Shown: positions 44,226 to 54,470, numbered from the stretch's first letter. The stretch: 64,000 nucleotides of DNA from Pseudomonas parakoreensis (GCF_021602155.1 NZ_BQHY01000003.1:186001-250000); one strand, 5' to 3'. Notes: generated from the sequence alone by a model not told the origin. Program-made: numbers and translations.

Positions 44226-47200
44226 ATGAAAAAGTTTTTCAAGAAAGTCGGCGCCTTCCTGCGCCAGACCTGGGTCTGGACTCTGCTGCTGGTGCTGTTC
44301 GTGGCGCTGCTGGTGTGGTTCGTCGGCCCGTTGTTGGCGGTGGATGACTACAAGTTCTGGGAGAGCTCGACCTCTCGCTTGCTGACCATCGCCGTGCTGT
44401 TCCTGATCTGGGGCCTGACCATGGTCTTCGTCAGCTGGCGCGCGGGCATCCGCAAGAAAGCCATCGAAGAAACCGAAGACGGCCAGGATCGCATCCGTCG
44501 TGACGAGCTGATCGAAGAAGAACAGAAAGAGTTGAAGGCGCGCTTCAAGGACGCGCTGAAAACCCTGAAGACTTCGAGCCTGTATCGCGGCCGCAGCGAG
44601 CGCTGGCGCAACGATTTGCCGTGGTACCTGCTGATTGGTCCGCAGGCCTCCGGCAAGACCAGCCTGCTGGACTTCTCCGGGCTGGAATTCCCGATCAACA
44701 AGATTGACCGCAAGCTGACCCGTGACACCCTCGGCACCCGTCATTGCGACTGGTACTTCGCCGACCACGGCGTGCTGATCGACACCGCCGGACGTTACAC
44801 CACCCAGCCGGACGCGGAAGTCGACGGCAGTGCCTGGACCACCTTGCTCGAGTTGCTGCGCAAGCGTCGTCGCGGGCGTCCGTTGAACGGTGTGCTGGTG
44901 ACCATTCCGGTGGAATCCCTGATCGGTGGCAGCGAGCAGGACATCGACACCCTGGCGCGCCAGGTGCGCGGTCGTCTGCAAGACGTCTATCAGAAACTGC
45001 ACGTCGATGTGCCGGTGTATCTGGTGCTGAGCAAGGCCGACAAGCTGCTCGGCTTCGACGAGTTCTTCGATCAACTGACCCGCGAAGAAAGCGATCAGGT
45101 GCTGGGCACCAGTTTCCGCAAGGATCAGGTCGGCACCGACGTCGCGGTCCTGCGCGGCGAGTTCGAAGAGCTGCTGCGGCGTCTGAACAATCAGGTGATC
45201 ATGCGCATGCACTCGGAACGCGATACCCAGCGCCGTGGCCGCATCCTCGACTTCCCGCATCAACTGGGGCAGATCGGCGAGCGCCTGTGCCTGTTCGTCG
45301 ACATGGCGTTCACCGGCAACCGCTACCAGCGCGCGTCGCTGCTGCGGGGTTTCTACCTGACCAGTGCGCCGCACCTGACCCAGGAAATGGACGCAACTAC
45401 CGCCGGCATCGGTGCCAGCCTCGGCATGAGTGCCGGCGTGCTGCCGACCCTGCGCAGTGGCCGTTCGCGCTTCATCCATCATCTGTTCAGCCGGGTGATT
45501 TTCCCCGAGTCGGATCTGGCCGGTCTCGACAAGCGCGAGCGCAGCCGCATCCATTGGGGCCAGCGTGCGTTGTACGTTGGCGCACTGGCGGCACTGGCGC
45601 TGTTCGGCATGCTCTGGGCCGGTGGTTTCTCGGCCAACTACGAGCGTCTGGAAAACCTGCGCACGCTGGCGCAGAACTGGACTCAGCAACGTTCGGCGCT
45701 GAGCCCGCGTGATGACGCGATGGGCGTGCTGAAAACCCTCGACACCAGCTACGCCGCGACTCAGGTGTTCCCGAAAAAAGGCGACGTTTCGTACCACGAG
45801 CGTGGCGGCCTGTATCAGGGCGAAGACGTCAATCCGGTGGTCAAGCAAGCCTACGAACATGAGCTTGAGGCGCAATTGCTGCCACGGGTCGCGACGATGC
45901 TCGAAGGGCAGATCCGCGCCAACATGAAGGACCGCGACAAGCTGCTCAACAGCCTGCGTGCGTACCTGATGCTGAACATGAAGGACCGTCGTGATGCCGT
46001 GTGGCTCAAGGACTGGGTCGCCACTGACTGGTCGCAGCGCTACACCGGCAACACCGCGGTGCAGAATGGTCTGAACACTCACCTTGAGCGCCTGCTGAAG
46101 CAGCCGTTCATCTACCCGCTGAACGATCAACTGGTCACTCAGGCACGTCAGGTGCTGCGCGCCGAATCGCTGGCCACCGTGGTCTACCGCATGCTCCGCG
46201 AGCAGGCGCGCAACCTGCCGGAATACCGTTTCAGCCAACATCTCGGCCCGCAGGGCTCGCTGTTCATCGGCACCGAATACGTGATCCCGGGGTTCTACAC
46301 CCAACAGGGTTATCAGCAGTATTTCTCGGTGCAGGGTTCGGCGCTGGTCACCGACATCCTGCGTGACAACTGGGTGTTGGGTGAAGGTGCGGGCATCAGC
46401 GACATGGACTTGCGTCGCCTGATGGTCGAGCTGGAGCAGCTGTATTTCCGCGACTACGCCAACTACTGGAGCGAAGCCGTTGGCCAGGTGGCCTTGCCGC
46501 CGATCAGCGACGCCGGTGAAGGCGCCGAGCAACTGGCGGGCCTGACCTCGGCCAACTCGCCGGTGCTGGCATTGCTCACTGAAGTACGTGAAAACACGCG
46601 CTTCCCGGCCGCTGCCGATCCGGTGGACGAAGCCGGTGATGCCGCCGATGCACTGGCAGGGCAGAAGGGCAAACTGGGCAAGGTCGGCAAACTGGCGTCT
46701 GCCGTGGCGGACAAGGCGTCGGCGATGGCCGTGGCGAAAAGCCTGCCGGACACCGCGAAGAAGTCGCTGCAACGCCGCTTCGAGCCGCTGCATCGTTTGC
46801 TCGATGACAACAACGGCCCGGCCGCTGACCTGACCCCGGCCATCAGCGCGCTCAACGACCTGCAACTGCAACTGTCCGGTCTGGCCCGTTCCAGCACACC
46901 GGAACAAGCCGCGTTCGAAATGGCGAAAACCCGCATGAGCGGCCAGCGTGATGCGCTGACCAACCTGCGTGCGGCCTCGGGTCGCCTGCCGCGTCCGCTG
47001 AGCGTGTGGTTCAACGTGCTGGCCGAAGACTCGTGGCGCCTGGTGCTCAACGATGCCTACCAATACCTGAACGGCCGTTATCAGAACGAGCTGTACAGCG
47101 TGTATGGCAAAACCATCAGCAAGCGTTATCCGTTCAGCGCCAGCAGCACCAGCGACGTGGCGATCAGCGACTTCCGCGAGTTCTTCCGCGCTCAAGGTAC

Positions 47201-47765
47201 GGTCGACCGCTTCTTCGACAGCTACATGCGTCCGTTCGTCAGCGGTGATCCGGGCAACTACCGGATGCGCAGCGTCGACGGTCACAGCCTGCCGGTATCG
47301 AAGATGTACCTCGACCAGATGGCAGCAGCCCTGACCATTCGTCAGAGCTTCTTCTCGATCAACCCGGCCGAGCCGACCGTGCAGTTCAAACTGGAGCCGT
47401 ACACCCTCGATCCGGCCGTCAGCCGTTCCGAGTTCAAGTTCGGCGACAAGACCATGGAGTACCGCCACGGTCCGATCCTGCCGATGACGTTCAAGTGGCC
47501 GACCGACGCTGAAGACGGTCGCACCAGCCTGGTGATGGACAAGATGGCGGGGCGTCCGATCGGCATCGAGAAGAACTCCGGCCCATGGTCGCTGTTCCGT
47601 CTGTTCGATCTGATGCAGACCGAGTACCTGACCGGTCGCGACGTGCTGGTGCTGAAAGCCGACGTGGGTGGCCTGCGCGCCAACTACCTGCTGACCAGCC
47701 AGCGCACGCCGAACCCGTTCGACATGGGCGTGCTGCGCACCTTCCGTATGCCGGTGCAGCTCTGA
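44226..47765 (+). CDS. tssM: T6SS membrane-complex protein TssM (IcmF-like)
   Basis: An 1179-residue IcmF protein. Two membrane helices lie in the first 70 residues and a third near residue 450; between them is an NTPase domain with Walker A GPQASGKTS and LIDTAGRYTTQ. The long periplasmic part ends with the TssJ-contacting domain (WSLFRLFDLMQTEYL). It spans the envelope as the central channel component. The open frame begins at 44121, but the ATG at 44226 gives the usual MKKFFKK start. Confidence 0.96.
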   Translation: MKKFFKKVGAFLRQTWVWTLLLVLFVALLVWFVGPLLAVDDYKFWESSTSRLLTIAVLFLIWGLTMVFVSWRAGIRKKAIEETEDGQDRIRRDELIEEEQKELKARFKDALKTLKTSSLYRGRSERWRNDLPWYLLIGPQASGKTSLLDFSGLEFPINKIDRKLTRDTLGTRHCDWYFADHGVLIDTAGRYTTQPDAEVDGSAWTTLLELLRKRRRGRPLNGVLVTIPVESLIGGSEQDIDTLARQVRGRLQDVYQKLHVDVPVYLVLSKADKLLGFDEFFDQLTREESDQVLGTSFRKDQVGTDVAVLRGEFEELLRRLNNQVIMRMHSERDTQRRGRILDFPHQLGQIGERLCLFVDMAFTGNRYQRASLLRGFYLTSAPHLTQEMDATTAGIGASLGMSAGVLPTLRSGRSRFIHHLFSRVIFPESDLAGLDKRERSRIHWGQRALYVGALAALALFGMLWAGGFSANYERLENLRTLAQNWTQQRSALSPRDDAMGVLKTLDTSYAATQVFPKKGDVSYHERGGLYQGEDVNPVVKQAYEHELEAQLLPRVATMLEGQIRANMKDRDKLLNSLRAYLMLNMKDRRDAVWLKDWVATDWSQRYTGNTAVQNGLNTHLERLLKQPFIYPLNDQLVTQARQVLRAESLATVVYRMLREQARNLPEYRFSQHLGPQGSLFIGTEYVIPGFYTQQGYQQYFSVQGSALVTDILRDNWVLGEGAGISDMDLRRLMVELEQLYFRDYANYWSEAVGQVALPPISDAGEGAEQLAGLTSANSPVLALLTEVRENTRFPAAADPVDEAGDAADALAGQKGKLGKVGKLASAVADKASAMAVAKSLPDTAKKSLQRRFEPLHRLLDDNNGPAADLTPAISALNDLQLQLSGLARSSTPEQAAFEMAKTRMSGQRDALTNLRAASGRLPRPLSVWFNVLAEDSWRLVLNDAYQYLNGRYQNELYSVYGKTISKRYPFSASSTSDVAISDFREFFRAQGTVDRFFDSYMRPFVSGDPGNYRMRSVDGHSLPVSKMYLDQMAAALTIRQSFFSINPAEPTVQFKLEPYTLDPAVSRSEFKFGDKTMEYRHGPILPMTFKWPTDAEDGRTSLVMDKMAGRPIGIEKNSGPWSLFRLFDLMQTEYLTGRDVLVLKADVGGLRANYLLTSQRTPNPFDMGVLRTFRMPVQL

Positions 47766-48493
47766 TGCTGGTGGCCAGTCCCTGGCGCAGCGCGGCGCGT
47801 ACCGACCCGGGCAAGGTGCGGGCGCGCAACGAAGATGCCTTCCTCGATTCGCCACAGCAGGGGCTGTGGGTGGTCGCGGACGGCATGGGCGGTCATCAGG
47901 GTGGCGACATCGCCAGCCAGTTGATTGTCGCCAGCCTGGCTGAACTGCCGCAACACGAGGACTTCGACGAACGCCTCAAAGCCATCCGCCAGTGCCTGCA
48001 CTGGCTGAACCGGCGTTTGGGGCAGGAGTTGACGGTCACCGCCGGGCGCCACGACAGCATCATGGGCAGCACCGTTGTGGCGCTGCTGGTGGAAGGCAAC
48101 CGCGCGGCCTGCATCTGGGCCGGCGACAGCCGTTGTTACCTGTGGCGTGGGCAGCGGCTGTATCAGCTGTCTAAAGACCATTCGCTGCAACAGCAACTGA
48201 TCGACGAGCAACAGATGAGCGTCGAACAGGCCGCAGCGCACCCGGCGGCTCAGGCCTTGACCCGAGCCGTCGGTGCGGCCGAACAGCTGACCCTGGACGT
48301 CCTCGAACTCGAGGTCTATCCGGGCGATGCTTTTTTGCTGTGCAGCGATGGCTTGTACCAAGGACTGAGCAGCGATGCCCTCGGCAACGCCCTCAGCCTC
48401 AGCGCGCCGCATGTGGCGCTGGAGCGTCTGTTCGACGGCGCCCTGCGTGGCGCCGCCCGGGACAACCTGACTGCCGTGGTGATCCGCCAATGA
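47765..48493 (+). CDS. PP2C-type serine/threonine phosphatase (Stp1-like)
   Basis: A 242-residue PP2C phosphatase with the metal-binding motifs RNEDAFLD, VADGMGGHQGG, GDSRCYLW, LCSDGL and RDNLTAVV. It probably reverses phosphorylation by the adjacent kinase on T6SS targets such as the FHA protein. Its ATG overlaps the tssM stop by one base and its end overlaps the kinase start by four, so all are coupled. Confidence 0.93.
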   Translation: MLVASPWRSAARTDPGKVRARNEDAFLDSPQQGLWVVADGMGGHQGGDIASQLIVASLAELPQHEDFDERLKAIRQCLHWLNRRLGQELTVTAGRHDSIMGSTVVALLVEGNRAACIWAGDSRCYLWRGQRLYQLSKDHSLQQQLIDEQQMSVEQAAAHPAAQALTRAVGAAEQLTLDVLELEVYPGDAFLLCSDGLYQGLSSDALGNALSLSAPHVALERLFDGALRGAARDNLTAVVIRQ

Positions 48494-49491
48494 CTGAAAT
48501 CGAATCCTCAGTCGATGACTTGCTGATGAGCGAAGAGCAGGCCAGCAACCTGACCTACTTCGCCTTCGCCAAGGCAAACAACGCCGAGCCGTTGCTGGCG
48601 CCGACCAAGGCCAGCATCGGTGCATTGCCGGACGTACTCGCCGGCCGCTACCACCTCGAGCGTCTGCTCGGGGCGGGCGGCATGGGCGCTGTTTACCGGG
48701 CGCGGGATCTGCTGCACGAGCAGTTCGGCGATCCCGACCCTTACATTGCGCTGAAAATCCTCAGCGAAGAATTTGCCGAATCGCCGGACGCCAGTGCCTT
48801 GCTCTACAGCGAGTTCGCCCTGACCCGACGCCTGCGCCACGACAACGTCGTGCGTGCACACACGTTTGAAGTCGACACTGACTGCCAGCGGGCCTTCATC
48901 ACCATGGAATACATGCGTGGCCTGACCCTGGACAAACTGCTCTGCGAGCGGCCCCTCGGCTTGCCGTGGAAAGAAACGCGCGACATCGCGCTGCCGCTGC
49001 TCGATACGCTGGCTTATGCCCACCGTCGCGGCGTGCTGCACGGTGACATGAAGCCGAGCAACGTCATGCTCAGCGAAGACGGCCTGCGCCTGTTCGACTT
49101 CGGTCTCGGCCAGGCAGACGAGGGCGTACTGCCCGGCCTGCCGCACCTGAGCCGCGAGCGTTTCAACGCCTGGACCCCGGGCTACGCCGCCCCCGAACTG
49201 CTTGAGGGCCAACCGTTGTCGGCCAGCGCGGACGTGTACGGCGTGGCCTGCGTGATCTATGAACTGGCGAGCGGCAAACACCCGTTCCGCCGTTTGCCCT
49301 CGACCCAGGCCCGCGACGAGCACCTGGAGCGCGAGCTGCAAGCCCCGGCGAACTTACCGAAACACGGCTGGCCAGCGCTGCGAACCGCGCTGAGCTTCAA
49401 TGCGGCAGAACGCACCATCACTGCCGATCAATTGCGTGACGCCTTGGGCGCCACTTCGTCCTGGCTGCAACGGTTGCGACTTCGGGCGTAA
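48490..49491 (+). CDS. Serine/threonine protein kinase (Stk1-like)
   Basis: A 333-residue Hanks-type kinase: glycine loop LGAGGMGAVYRA, catalytic lysine in YIALKIL, catalytic loop VLHGDMKPSNVML, DFG as LFDFGLG, and APELLEG. The usual HRD appears as HGD. No membrane segment or extracellular sensor follows, unlike PpkA of H1-type systems. It is paired with the phosphatase upstream, and the FHA protein is a likely target. Confidence 0.92.
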   Translation: MTEIESSVDDLLMSEEQASNLTYFAFAKANNAEPLLAPTKASIGALPDVLAGRYHLERLLGAGGMGAVYRARDLLHEQFGDPDPYIALKILSEEFAESPDASALLYSEFALTRRLRHDNVVRAHTFEVDTDCQRAFITMEYMRGLTLDKLLCERPLGLPWKETRDIALPLLDTLAYAHRRGVLHGDMKPSNVMLSEDGLRLFDFGLGQADEGVLPGLPHLSRERFNAWTPGYAAPELLEGQPLSASADVYGVACVIYELASGKHPFRRLPSTQARDEHLERELQAPANLPKHGWPALRTALSFNAAERTITADQLRDALGATSSWLQRLRLRA

Positions 49492-49519
49492 CGGACGACA
49501 TTCGAACAGGGAGCGCTTT

Positions 49520-51562
49520 ATGTTCAACCCAGCTAACGAAACCCACTTCAGCCTCAAGGTCGAAGACTACGTGGGCGACCTGCAAGTGCTGTCGTTCACC
49601 GGCACCGAAGGCATCAGCCAACCGTTTCGTTTCGACCTCGAACTGGTCAGCGAAAACCCCGATCTGGACCTGGAAAAGCTCCTGCACAAGCAGGCGTTCC
49701 TCGCATTCGATCCACAGGGCTCGGGCATTCACGGCCAGATCTACCGCGTCGCCCAGGGCGATGCCGGCAAGCGCCTGACCCGCTACAAGGTCTCGCTGGT
49801 GCCGCAACTGCAATACCTGCATCACCGCACCAACCAGCGTATCTACCAGCAGATGTCGGCGCCGAAAATCATCGCGCTGATCCTCGATGAACACGGGATC
49901 AAGGGCAACGCCTACAGCTTCCAGCTGAGCCAGCCGTGCCCGGATCGCGACTACTGCGTGCAGTACGACGAAACCGATCTGCACTTCGTCCAGCGTCTGT
50001 GCGAGGAGGAAGGTATTCACTACCACTTCCAGCACAGCGAAAAAGCCCACCTGCTAGTGTTCGGCGACGACCAGACCGTGTTCCCCGACCTCGGCCAGCC
50101 GACCGCGTACGTGCAAGGCAGCGGCATGGTCGCCGAAGAGCCGGTGATCAAAGGCTTCAAACTGCGTCTGGAAACCCGCACCAGCCGCACCACGCGTCGC
50201 GACTACGACTTCGAAAAACCACGTCTGCAAATGGAAGCCGCGTACAAACCCGATGGCGAGAGCACTGAACCGGATCTGGAAGACTACGACTACCCGGGCC
50301 GCTTCATCGACCGCGCGCGCGGCAAGTTCCTCAGCCAGCGCGCCCTCGAACGCCACCGCGCCGACTACCGCCAGGCCGAAGGTCGCGGCGACCAGACCAA
50401 ACTGGTCAGCGGCCACTTCATGGCCATGTCCGACCACCCGCGCAGCGAGTGGAACGACCTGTGGCTGCTCACCGAAATCTTCCACGAAGGCAAACAACCG
50501 CAAGTCCTCGAAGAAGGCGTGACCAGCGACACCACTGACAACAAGGACGACTTCCACCAGGGTTACCGGAACACCTTCCTCGCCACCCCGTGGGACGTGT
50601 TCTACCGCCCAGCCCTCGAACACCCGAAACCGCGCGTGCTCGGCAGCCAGACCGCCATGGTCACCGGCCCCAAAGGCGAAGAAATCCACTGCGACCAATA
50701 CGGCCGCATCAAAGTGCAATTCCACTGGGACCGCGAAGGCCTCGCCGACGACAAAACCAGCTGCTGGCTGCGCGTCTCCAGCTCCTGGGCCGGCGACCGC
50801 TACGGCGCCATCAGCATTCCGCGTATCGGCATGGAAGTCCTCGTCACCTTCCTCGAAGGCGACCCCGACCAACCCCTCGTCACCGGCTGCCTGTACCACA
50901 AGGAAAACCCGGTGCCGTACGCCCTGCCGGCCAACAAAACCCGCAGCGTGTTCAAAACCCTCAGCTCCCCGGGCGGCGGTGGCTACAACGAACTGCGCAT
51001 TGAAGACAAAAAGGGTGCAGAGCAGATCTACATCCACGCCCAGCGCGATTGGGATGAAAACGTAGAGCATGACCAGAAGATTCGGGTCGGTAATGAACGT
51101 CATGACACGGTGGTTAAGAACACCTACACCGAGCTCAAGGCCGAAGAACATCGCACCACGATTTCCGACCGCAAGGTTGAAGCGAAGCTGGATGATCACC
51201 TGACAATTGGGCAGAACCAGCATGTGAAGCTGGGCACGGCGCAACTGACCAGCGTGGGCAAAGAGATTCACCTCAAGGCTGGGGACAAGATTGTTATTGA
51301 GGCGGGGACGGAGCTGACCATTCTTGGGGGTGGGAGCTTTATCAAACTCGATGGCGGTGGGGTTACGGTGGTTGGGCCGGTGGTGAAGATTAATGCCGGC
51401 GGGTCGCCGGGGAATGGCACCGGGATCGGGATTAAGCCGCCGGTGCTGCCGGGGGCGGCGGATAAGGATAAGGCGGGGAGTTTGATGGATCAGGCGTTGG
51501 GGAATGCGGTGCCTCAGAAAGCTGACCTTCGACCAATGCGAATGATCAGGTTCTCTGGTTGA
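49520..51562 (+). CDS. vgrG: T6SS spike protein VgrG (TssI)
   Basis: A 680-residue VgrG with the gp27-like base (residues 1-370), the gp5 OB-fold (QYGRIKVQFHWDREG) and the beta-needle of repeated valine/glycine strands (KIRVGNERHDTVVKNTYTE onward). The tail GSPGNGTGIGIKPPVLPG and the last 40 residues likely form an adaptor for the cargo gene 37 bases downstream. The final part of the gene uses more G-rich codons than the body, hinting at recombination there. Confidence 0.95.
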   Translation: MFNPANETHFSLKVEDYVGDLQVLSFTGTEGISQPFRFDLELVSENPDLDLEKLLHKQAFLAFDPQGSGIHGQIYRVAQGDAGKRLTRYKVSLVPQLQYLHHRTNQRIYQQMSAPKIIALILDEHGIKGNAYSFQLSQPCPDRDYCVQYDETDLHFVQRLCEEEGIHYHFQHSEKAHLLVFGDDQTVFPDLGQPTAYVQGSGMVAEEPVIKGFKLRLETRTSRTTRRDYDFEKPRLQMEAAYKPDGESTEPDLEDYDYPGRFIDRARGKFLSQRALERHRADYRQAEGRGDQTKLVSGHFMAMSDHPRSEWNDLWLLTEIFHEGKQPQVLEEGVTSDTTDNKDDFHQGYRNTFLATPWDVFYRPALEHPKPRVLGSQTAMVTGPKGEEIHCDQYGRIKVQFHWDREGLADDKTSCWLRVSSSWAGDRYGAISIPRIGMEVLVTFLEGDPDQPLVTGCLYHKENPVPYALPANKTRSVFKTLSSPGGGGYNELRIEDKKGAEQIYIHAQRDWDENVEHDQKIRVGNERHDTVVKNTYTELKAEEHRTTISDRKVEAKLDDHLTIGQNQHVKLGTAQLTSVGKEIHLKAGDKIVIEAGTELTILGGGSFIKLDGGGVTVVGPVVKINAGGSPGNGTGIGIKPPVLPGAADKDKAGSLMDQALGNAVPQKADLRPMRMIRFSG

Positions 51563-51599
51563 CCGCCAACGGATCAAAAAGGATTAGGTAAAAGTACAA

Positions 51600-54470
51600 A
51601 TGACAGAGCCAGTGAAAGTTAAAAAGTGGTCTTACCCGCTAAAGATAGATGGTGCGGGTGGCACAGATCCACAGCGGTATTACGCTGCCTTGGCGAAGGC
51701 GCAGGATGGTTATTACCCACTTGGCAGCAATGGCTTGTGGCATGGAGGCGTGCATTTTGATGAGGCTTCCGGATTAGTCTCTGCACAGAGCGAGGTACGC
51801 TGTATCGCTGATGGGCAAGTAGTTGCCTATCGTATCGATGACACCTATCCGGCCACGGTATATACGGATCGCACCGCTTTTGCTTCGACAGGCTTCGTGC
51901 TGGTAAAGCATCACTTGGAGGTGCCCGCTTCCCCTACACCTTCAGCCGACTCGGGCGCCGCTCAGGCTGCGAGCCCGATATTGACGTTTTATAGTCTCTA
52001 TATGCATCTGTTGGACATGGAAGGCTACAGAACGAAAACACCCATGTTGGAACGGCCTTCGTACTGGGTTAATGGTGGCTATCAGGTAAAAGCGAGTGTG
52101 AGTGATCCCGTCGAGGGTTTGAACGTACGCGCCGATCTCCCAGGGACAGCGGGCTATACCAATATTCTGACTACATTGCCCCGTGGCACCACGGTTACAA
52201 CGGGAGTCGCGAGTACAGATGGAAAATGGCTAAAAGTTGTCAGTGTGGCGCCAGAGGCTGACCAATCCGCAGCTATAGGCGGGTGGGTATTCAAAGCCCA
52301 AATGAACAGTAAAGGCGTAAATGAGTACCTGATTGGCGAGCTAGCGAAAAATATTCCTGCTAATCAAGCCAAGGGTTTGAGAGTGCGTAGGACCGGTTCG
52401 ACTACCGGTGAGGTTATGTCGATACTGCCCGCTGGCACTCAAATTGAGATTAGCCAAGAGGGAGCAGTTGGAAACTATCGGAAACTCGTAAAGGTCGTGG
52501 GTGGAGCACCGATCCCCGCACTTGCCGCTGATGAGAACGGAAATGTTGGCGGTTATGTTTGGTTTCCTTCACTTGAGACCAAGACCGAACCCAAAGATCT
52601 GGGAAAGGTTGTTCTGCTCGATAATCCAGTAGCTATTAAGGCTGGAGCGTTGGTGGGTTTTGCCGGCCATTATCAGGAACACGATGAGGGAGCGGCTCGT
52701 AACTTGGTCCATGTAGAGGTTTTTACATGCGAAGATATTGAGAACTTTGTTTCTCTTAGTCGAGATAGATCCGCTGCCTTGCCTGCGGATCAAAAAAGCC
52801 TTTTAAAAATTTATAAAGGTACGAAGTTAATTACCCATCGCCCAGATATCAACGCGACTAACCCACCACAAGTGAGCGATGCCGGTGTAGTAATTGGATA
52901 TGATTTGATTATTCCACTTGGCGTGCTAGAGGCGTTGCCGGCTGCAAAAAAAATCAAGCAGTCGGTAACAACTCCTGGGGTGGGTTCAAGTCCTGCTCCG
53001 TCAAACACTACTCGTTGGTGGCATCTTGAGGGGGTTCTGGGCGACGCGCATGGGAATCCGATTAATGGATGGCTTGGCGAGAAAGATCTGATTACCACCC
53101 GCCACAATCCATGGGACTGGGAGGGATTCCAATTCATCGAAGAAAATGGTAGTAACGCTGAACATCTATCCTCATTTCTACATGACCGTGATCTTCTTAC
53201 CGAAGAAGAGAAGGCTACTTTTGTCCCGATGGCCAGCAAGTCGACTAAAGGGCCGGTAAAGGAAGGTTTGTACGACATTATTGATACAGACAAGAATGAT
53301 AAGCTGACAACTACGGAAATACAGGTGGCACTTGCAAAACCTTGGTTTGCGCAATCCATATCGCAGCTTGTTACTAAGTATGAAAGTGAGTGGTTCTATG
53401 ATGCGGCCAAATGGGATACATTGGATGGATTAATGGGGCATTCAGAAGATGTACCTAATTTAAATTGGGTCGCGCAAAAGAAACGAATCAAGGAGATGTC
53501 GTGGTGGGGAGAAGTTGCTACGAAGGAGGCATTGAGCCCAGACGGTAAAGTTTGGCATATGCATCCCGTTGGGGTGGTAGGAAACTTTAACAACAAAAAA
53601 CAGTGTAACTGTAACGTTGTTGTCAAGGTTACCCGCTGGGGCTCTCATTACGGACCTGTAGTGTGGGGAGAGGTAAAACTAGGGGATGTACCTCAGTGGG
53701 CTGATTTTGAAGCAGCTGGTAAAGTGACGGCTTTTGAAAAGAAAGTTATTGCCGTTATGTGTGAAAATGAGGGGAAGATCAATACAGTTCAGTCTTATGA
53801 TAGTGAACTAATTTCTGCAGGTGCGATGCAGAAAACTGTGAACCCTCAGGGTGCAGGTGAACTTCCAATTCAAGTGAAATCCTTTAAAGAACAGTATCCT
53901 GATGAATTTGCTGAGCTTTTTGAGAATCAAGGATGGTATCTGGATTTGAGCTCTGATAAACCGAAAATGTATTACAAGGATCCTGAATTCGCCAATGGCG
54001 AAAAGCTTGAGCGTGCTGAATTAAAAAGCAAATTGAGAGTCGGATGCGGAGAGTCAACATTTGGAAATGTTATTCAATGTAAGCCCGTCTCTGCATTGGC
54101 TTGTGCAGTGGGGTCTCCTTCCTTTGTGGAACTTCAGATTTCAGATTTTATAAAGCGTTTGAAAGAGCTGCAGTCAAAAAAACCAAACTCTTACGACTTT
54201 ACAGTTGGCCAATTGTTTTTATCGACTCTCGGACAGGCTACGGTTCTGGATGAACACGTTAACCGCCCTGGTAACGTAGCGGAGAATCTTAAGAACGCTT
54301 TAGATAGATTTTTCTTAGAAAACCCCACTGTCAGTAAGAATGTAAGTACATGGGGGAGTAGTCACGCTAATTATGAGCGGAAAATCACTGATATTTACGG
54401 CCCGGGTCGTACCGGGATGACAACTCCTAATGTTAGATATACGAAGCTAAAGGCGGCGGTAAATGTTTAA
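51600..54470 (+). CDS. Putative T6SS cargo effector: M23-like, SH3, EF-hand and lysozyme-like regions
   Basis: A 956-residue protein without signal peptide. Residues 40-140 and 335-375 read like the two halves of an M23 peptidase fold (WHGGVHFD, IADGQVVAY, YSLYMHL; later AGALVGFAGH, LVHVEVF). Two SH3-like segments lie between them (about 165-232 and 258-322). An EF-hand-like loop is at 562-573 (DTDKNDKLTTTE). Residues 700-820 resemble a lysozyme or chitosanase-like domain (VMCENEGKINTVQSYDSE, ISAGAMQ) with E722/E724 as candidate catalytic acids. The usual HLH of M23 is LVH, so peptidase activity is uncertain. Composition is visibly AT-richer than vgrG. Domain calls are by eye. Confidence 0.7.
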   Translation: MTEPVKVKKWSYPLKIDGAGGTDPQRYYAALAKAQDGYYPLGSNGLWHGGVHFDEASGLVSAQSEVRCIADGQVVAYRIDDTYPATVYTDRTAFASTGFVLVKHHLEVPASPTPSADSGAAQAASPILTFYSLYMHLLDMEGYRTKTPMLERPSYWVNGGYQVKASVSDPVEGLNVRADLPGTAGYTNILTTLPRGTTVTTGVASTDGKWLKVVSVAPEADQSAAIGGWVFKAQMNSKGVNEYLIGELAKNIPANQAKGLRVRRTGSTTGEVMSILPAGTQIEISQEGAVGNYRKLVKVVGGAPIPALAADENGNVGGYVWFPSLETKTEPKDLGKVVLLDNPVAIKAGALVGFAGHYQEHDEGAARNLVHVEVFTCEDIENFVSLSRDRSAALPADQKSLLKIYKGTKLITHRPDINATNPPQVSDAGVVIGYDLIIPLGVLEALPAAKKIKQSVTTPGVGSSPAPSNTTRWWHLEGVLGDAHGNPINGWLGEKDLITTRHNPWDWEGFQFIEENGSNAEHLSSFLHDRDLLTEEEKATFVPMASKSTKGPVKEGLYDIIDTDKNDKLTTTEIQVALAKPWFAQSISQLVTKYESEWFYDAAKWDTLDGLMGHSEDVPNLNWVAQKKRIKEMSWWGEVATKEALSPDGKVWHMHPVGVVGNFNNKKQCNCNVVVKVTRWGSHYGPVVWGEVKLGDVPQWADFEAAGKVTAFEKKVIAVMCENEGKINTVQSYDSELISAGAMQKTVNPQGAGELPIQVKSFKEQYPDEFAELFENQGWYLDLSSDKPKMYYKDPEFANGEKLERAELKSKLRVGCGESTFGNVIQCKPVSALACAVGSPSFVELQISDFIKRLKELQSKKPNSYDFTVGQLFLSTLGQATVLDEHVNRPGNVAENLKNALDRFFLENPTVSKNVSTWGSSHANYERKITDIYGPGRTGMTTPNVRYTKLKAAVNV

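Noticed and set aside
44085-47855. A 1256-codon minus-strand ORF antisense to tssM
   Set aside because: Same cause: codon-bias shadow of a G+C-rich gene, without protein-like composition.
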